Of a stretch of DNA of 5,802 nt, positions 5,499 through 5,802 are shown piece by piece; within the stretch, counting starts at the first letter, position 1, and every line of letters begins with the position of its first letter. The notes under the pieces are model-generated. The model had not been told where the DNA came from, ran no database searches, and was given only the letters and a program-made list of their open reading frames with translations. Location: positions 1 to 5,802 of the forward strand of contig JAISWC010000186.1 of assembly GCA_031271245.1 (NCBI GenBank), given 5' to 3'. A program made the position numbers and the translations under genes. Source of the stretch: Tannerella sp. GTDB lineage: Bacteria > Bacteroidota > Bacteroidia > Bacteroidales > Tannerellaceae.

Positions 5499-5802
5499 AT
5501 GTTAGTTTCGTTTGGAATCAAAGACGCCATAGACATCCTCCTGGTTGCCTACTTTGTCTATCAAACCTACAAGCTGATGAAGAGTTCGGGAACGCTGGTG
5601 ATATTCGGCGGTCTGGTGTCCGTCATTGTCGTGTGGATCCTGGTCTCGCAGGTGCTGGAAATGCGTCTGATGGGCGCCATCCTCGACAAGTTCATCAGTG
5701 TGGGATTCATTGTGATCGTCATCCTGTTTCAGGACGACATCCGCCGTTTTCTGGTGGCGCTGGGGTCGAACCAAGGCTGGAAATTCCTGGTCAGGTTCTT
5801 TT
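5499..5802 (+). CDS. cdaA: Diadenylate cyclase CdaA, N-terminal part (cut by the window end)
   Basis: The frame starts at ATG 5499, 3 bp after the folP stop, and stays open to the last base, giving about 101 residues. The start MLVSFGIKDAIDILLVAYFVYQTYKLMK is characteristic of CdaA. Three hydrophobic segments are visible at roughly residues 9-24, 33-52 and 65-77, followed by LFQDDIRRFLVALG, the linker into the DAC catalytic domain. That domain, with its DGA and RHR motifs, lies outside the window, so enzymatic integrity cannot be judged. CdaA is a membrane-bound enzyme making cyclic di-AMP from two ATP and is linked in other bacteria to cell-wall and potassium homeostasis. folP-cdaA adjacency is, as far as I recall, common in Bacteroidales. 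The family call is firm although the protein is partial. Confidence 0.93.
   Translation, partial: MLVSFGIKDAIDILLVAYFVYQTYKLMKSSGTLVIFGGLVSVIVVWILVSQVLEMRLMGAILDKFISVGFIVIVILFQDDIRRFLVALGSNQGWKFLVRFF

Overview
The window looks like a chromosomal segment from a Bacteroidota bacterium, most likely order Bacteroidales. Three things point there. The first gene ends in a type IX secretion (Por) sorting domain. The promoter-like sites match the phylum's TTTG / TAnnTTTG pattern rather than TTGACA / TATAAT. The protein sequences (DUF2520 protein, KdsC-type phosphatase, Maf, FolP, CdaA) read like Bacteroidales versions. The genes are visibly GC-rich and the intergenic DNA AT-rich, so a higher-GC lineage, perhaps Tannerella-like, is a guess only. 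All supported genes lie on the + strand.

Layout. (1) 1-456 is the 3' end of a gene for a secreted T9SS cargo protein, closed by a strong intrinsic terminator at 547-584. (2) A leader of about 190 bp follows, with a small direct repeat, a 10-bp palindrome and a Bacteroidetes-type promoter (715-746). (3) 773-4265 is a tightly packed five-gene run: nitroreductase, DUF2520/Rossmann protein, kdsC-like HAD phosphatase, maf nucleotide pyrophosphatase and a zinc-dependent polyol-type dehydrogenase. Spacings are +14, -20, +32 and -4 bp, which looks like one operon. (4) 4266-4655 is a 390-bp intergenic region holding a short hairpin and a 156-bp near-palindromic, MITE-like element (4425-4580) flanked by the direct repeat TTA. 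(5) folP (dihydropteroate synthase) follows, then 3 bp later the start of cdaA (membrane diadenylate cyclase), which runs off the window after about 101 codons.

The five-gene run mixes envelope work (KDO 8-phosphate dephosphorylation for LPS), nucleotide-pool or septum-related housekeeping (Maf) and three oxidoreductase-like proteins, two with no assignable substrate. folP-cdaA joins folate synthesis to c-di-AMP signalling, with the link probably one of co-transcription only.

The coding content is mostly ordinary. The main non-routine signal is the MITE-like palindrome upstream of folP. Its right arm carries an exact TTTG-N21-TAAATTTG promoter match pointing at folP-cdaA. I saw no CRISPR array, tRNA, rRNA, complete insertion sequence, or evidence for a new multi-gene defence or metabolic system.
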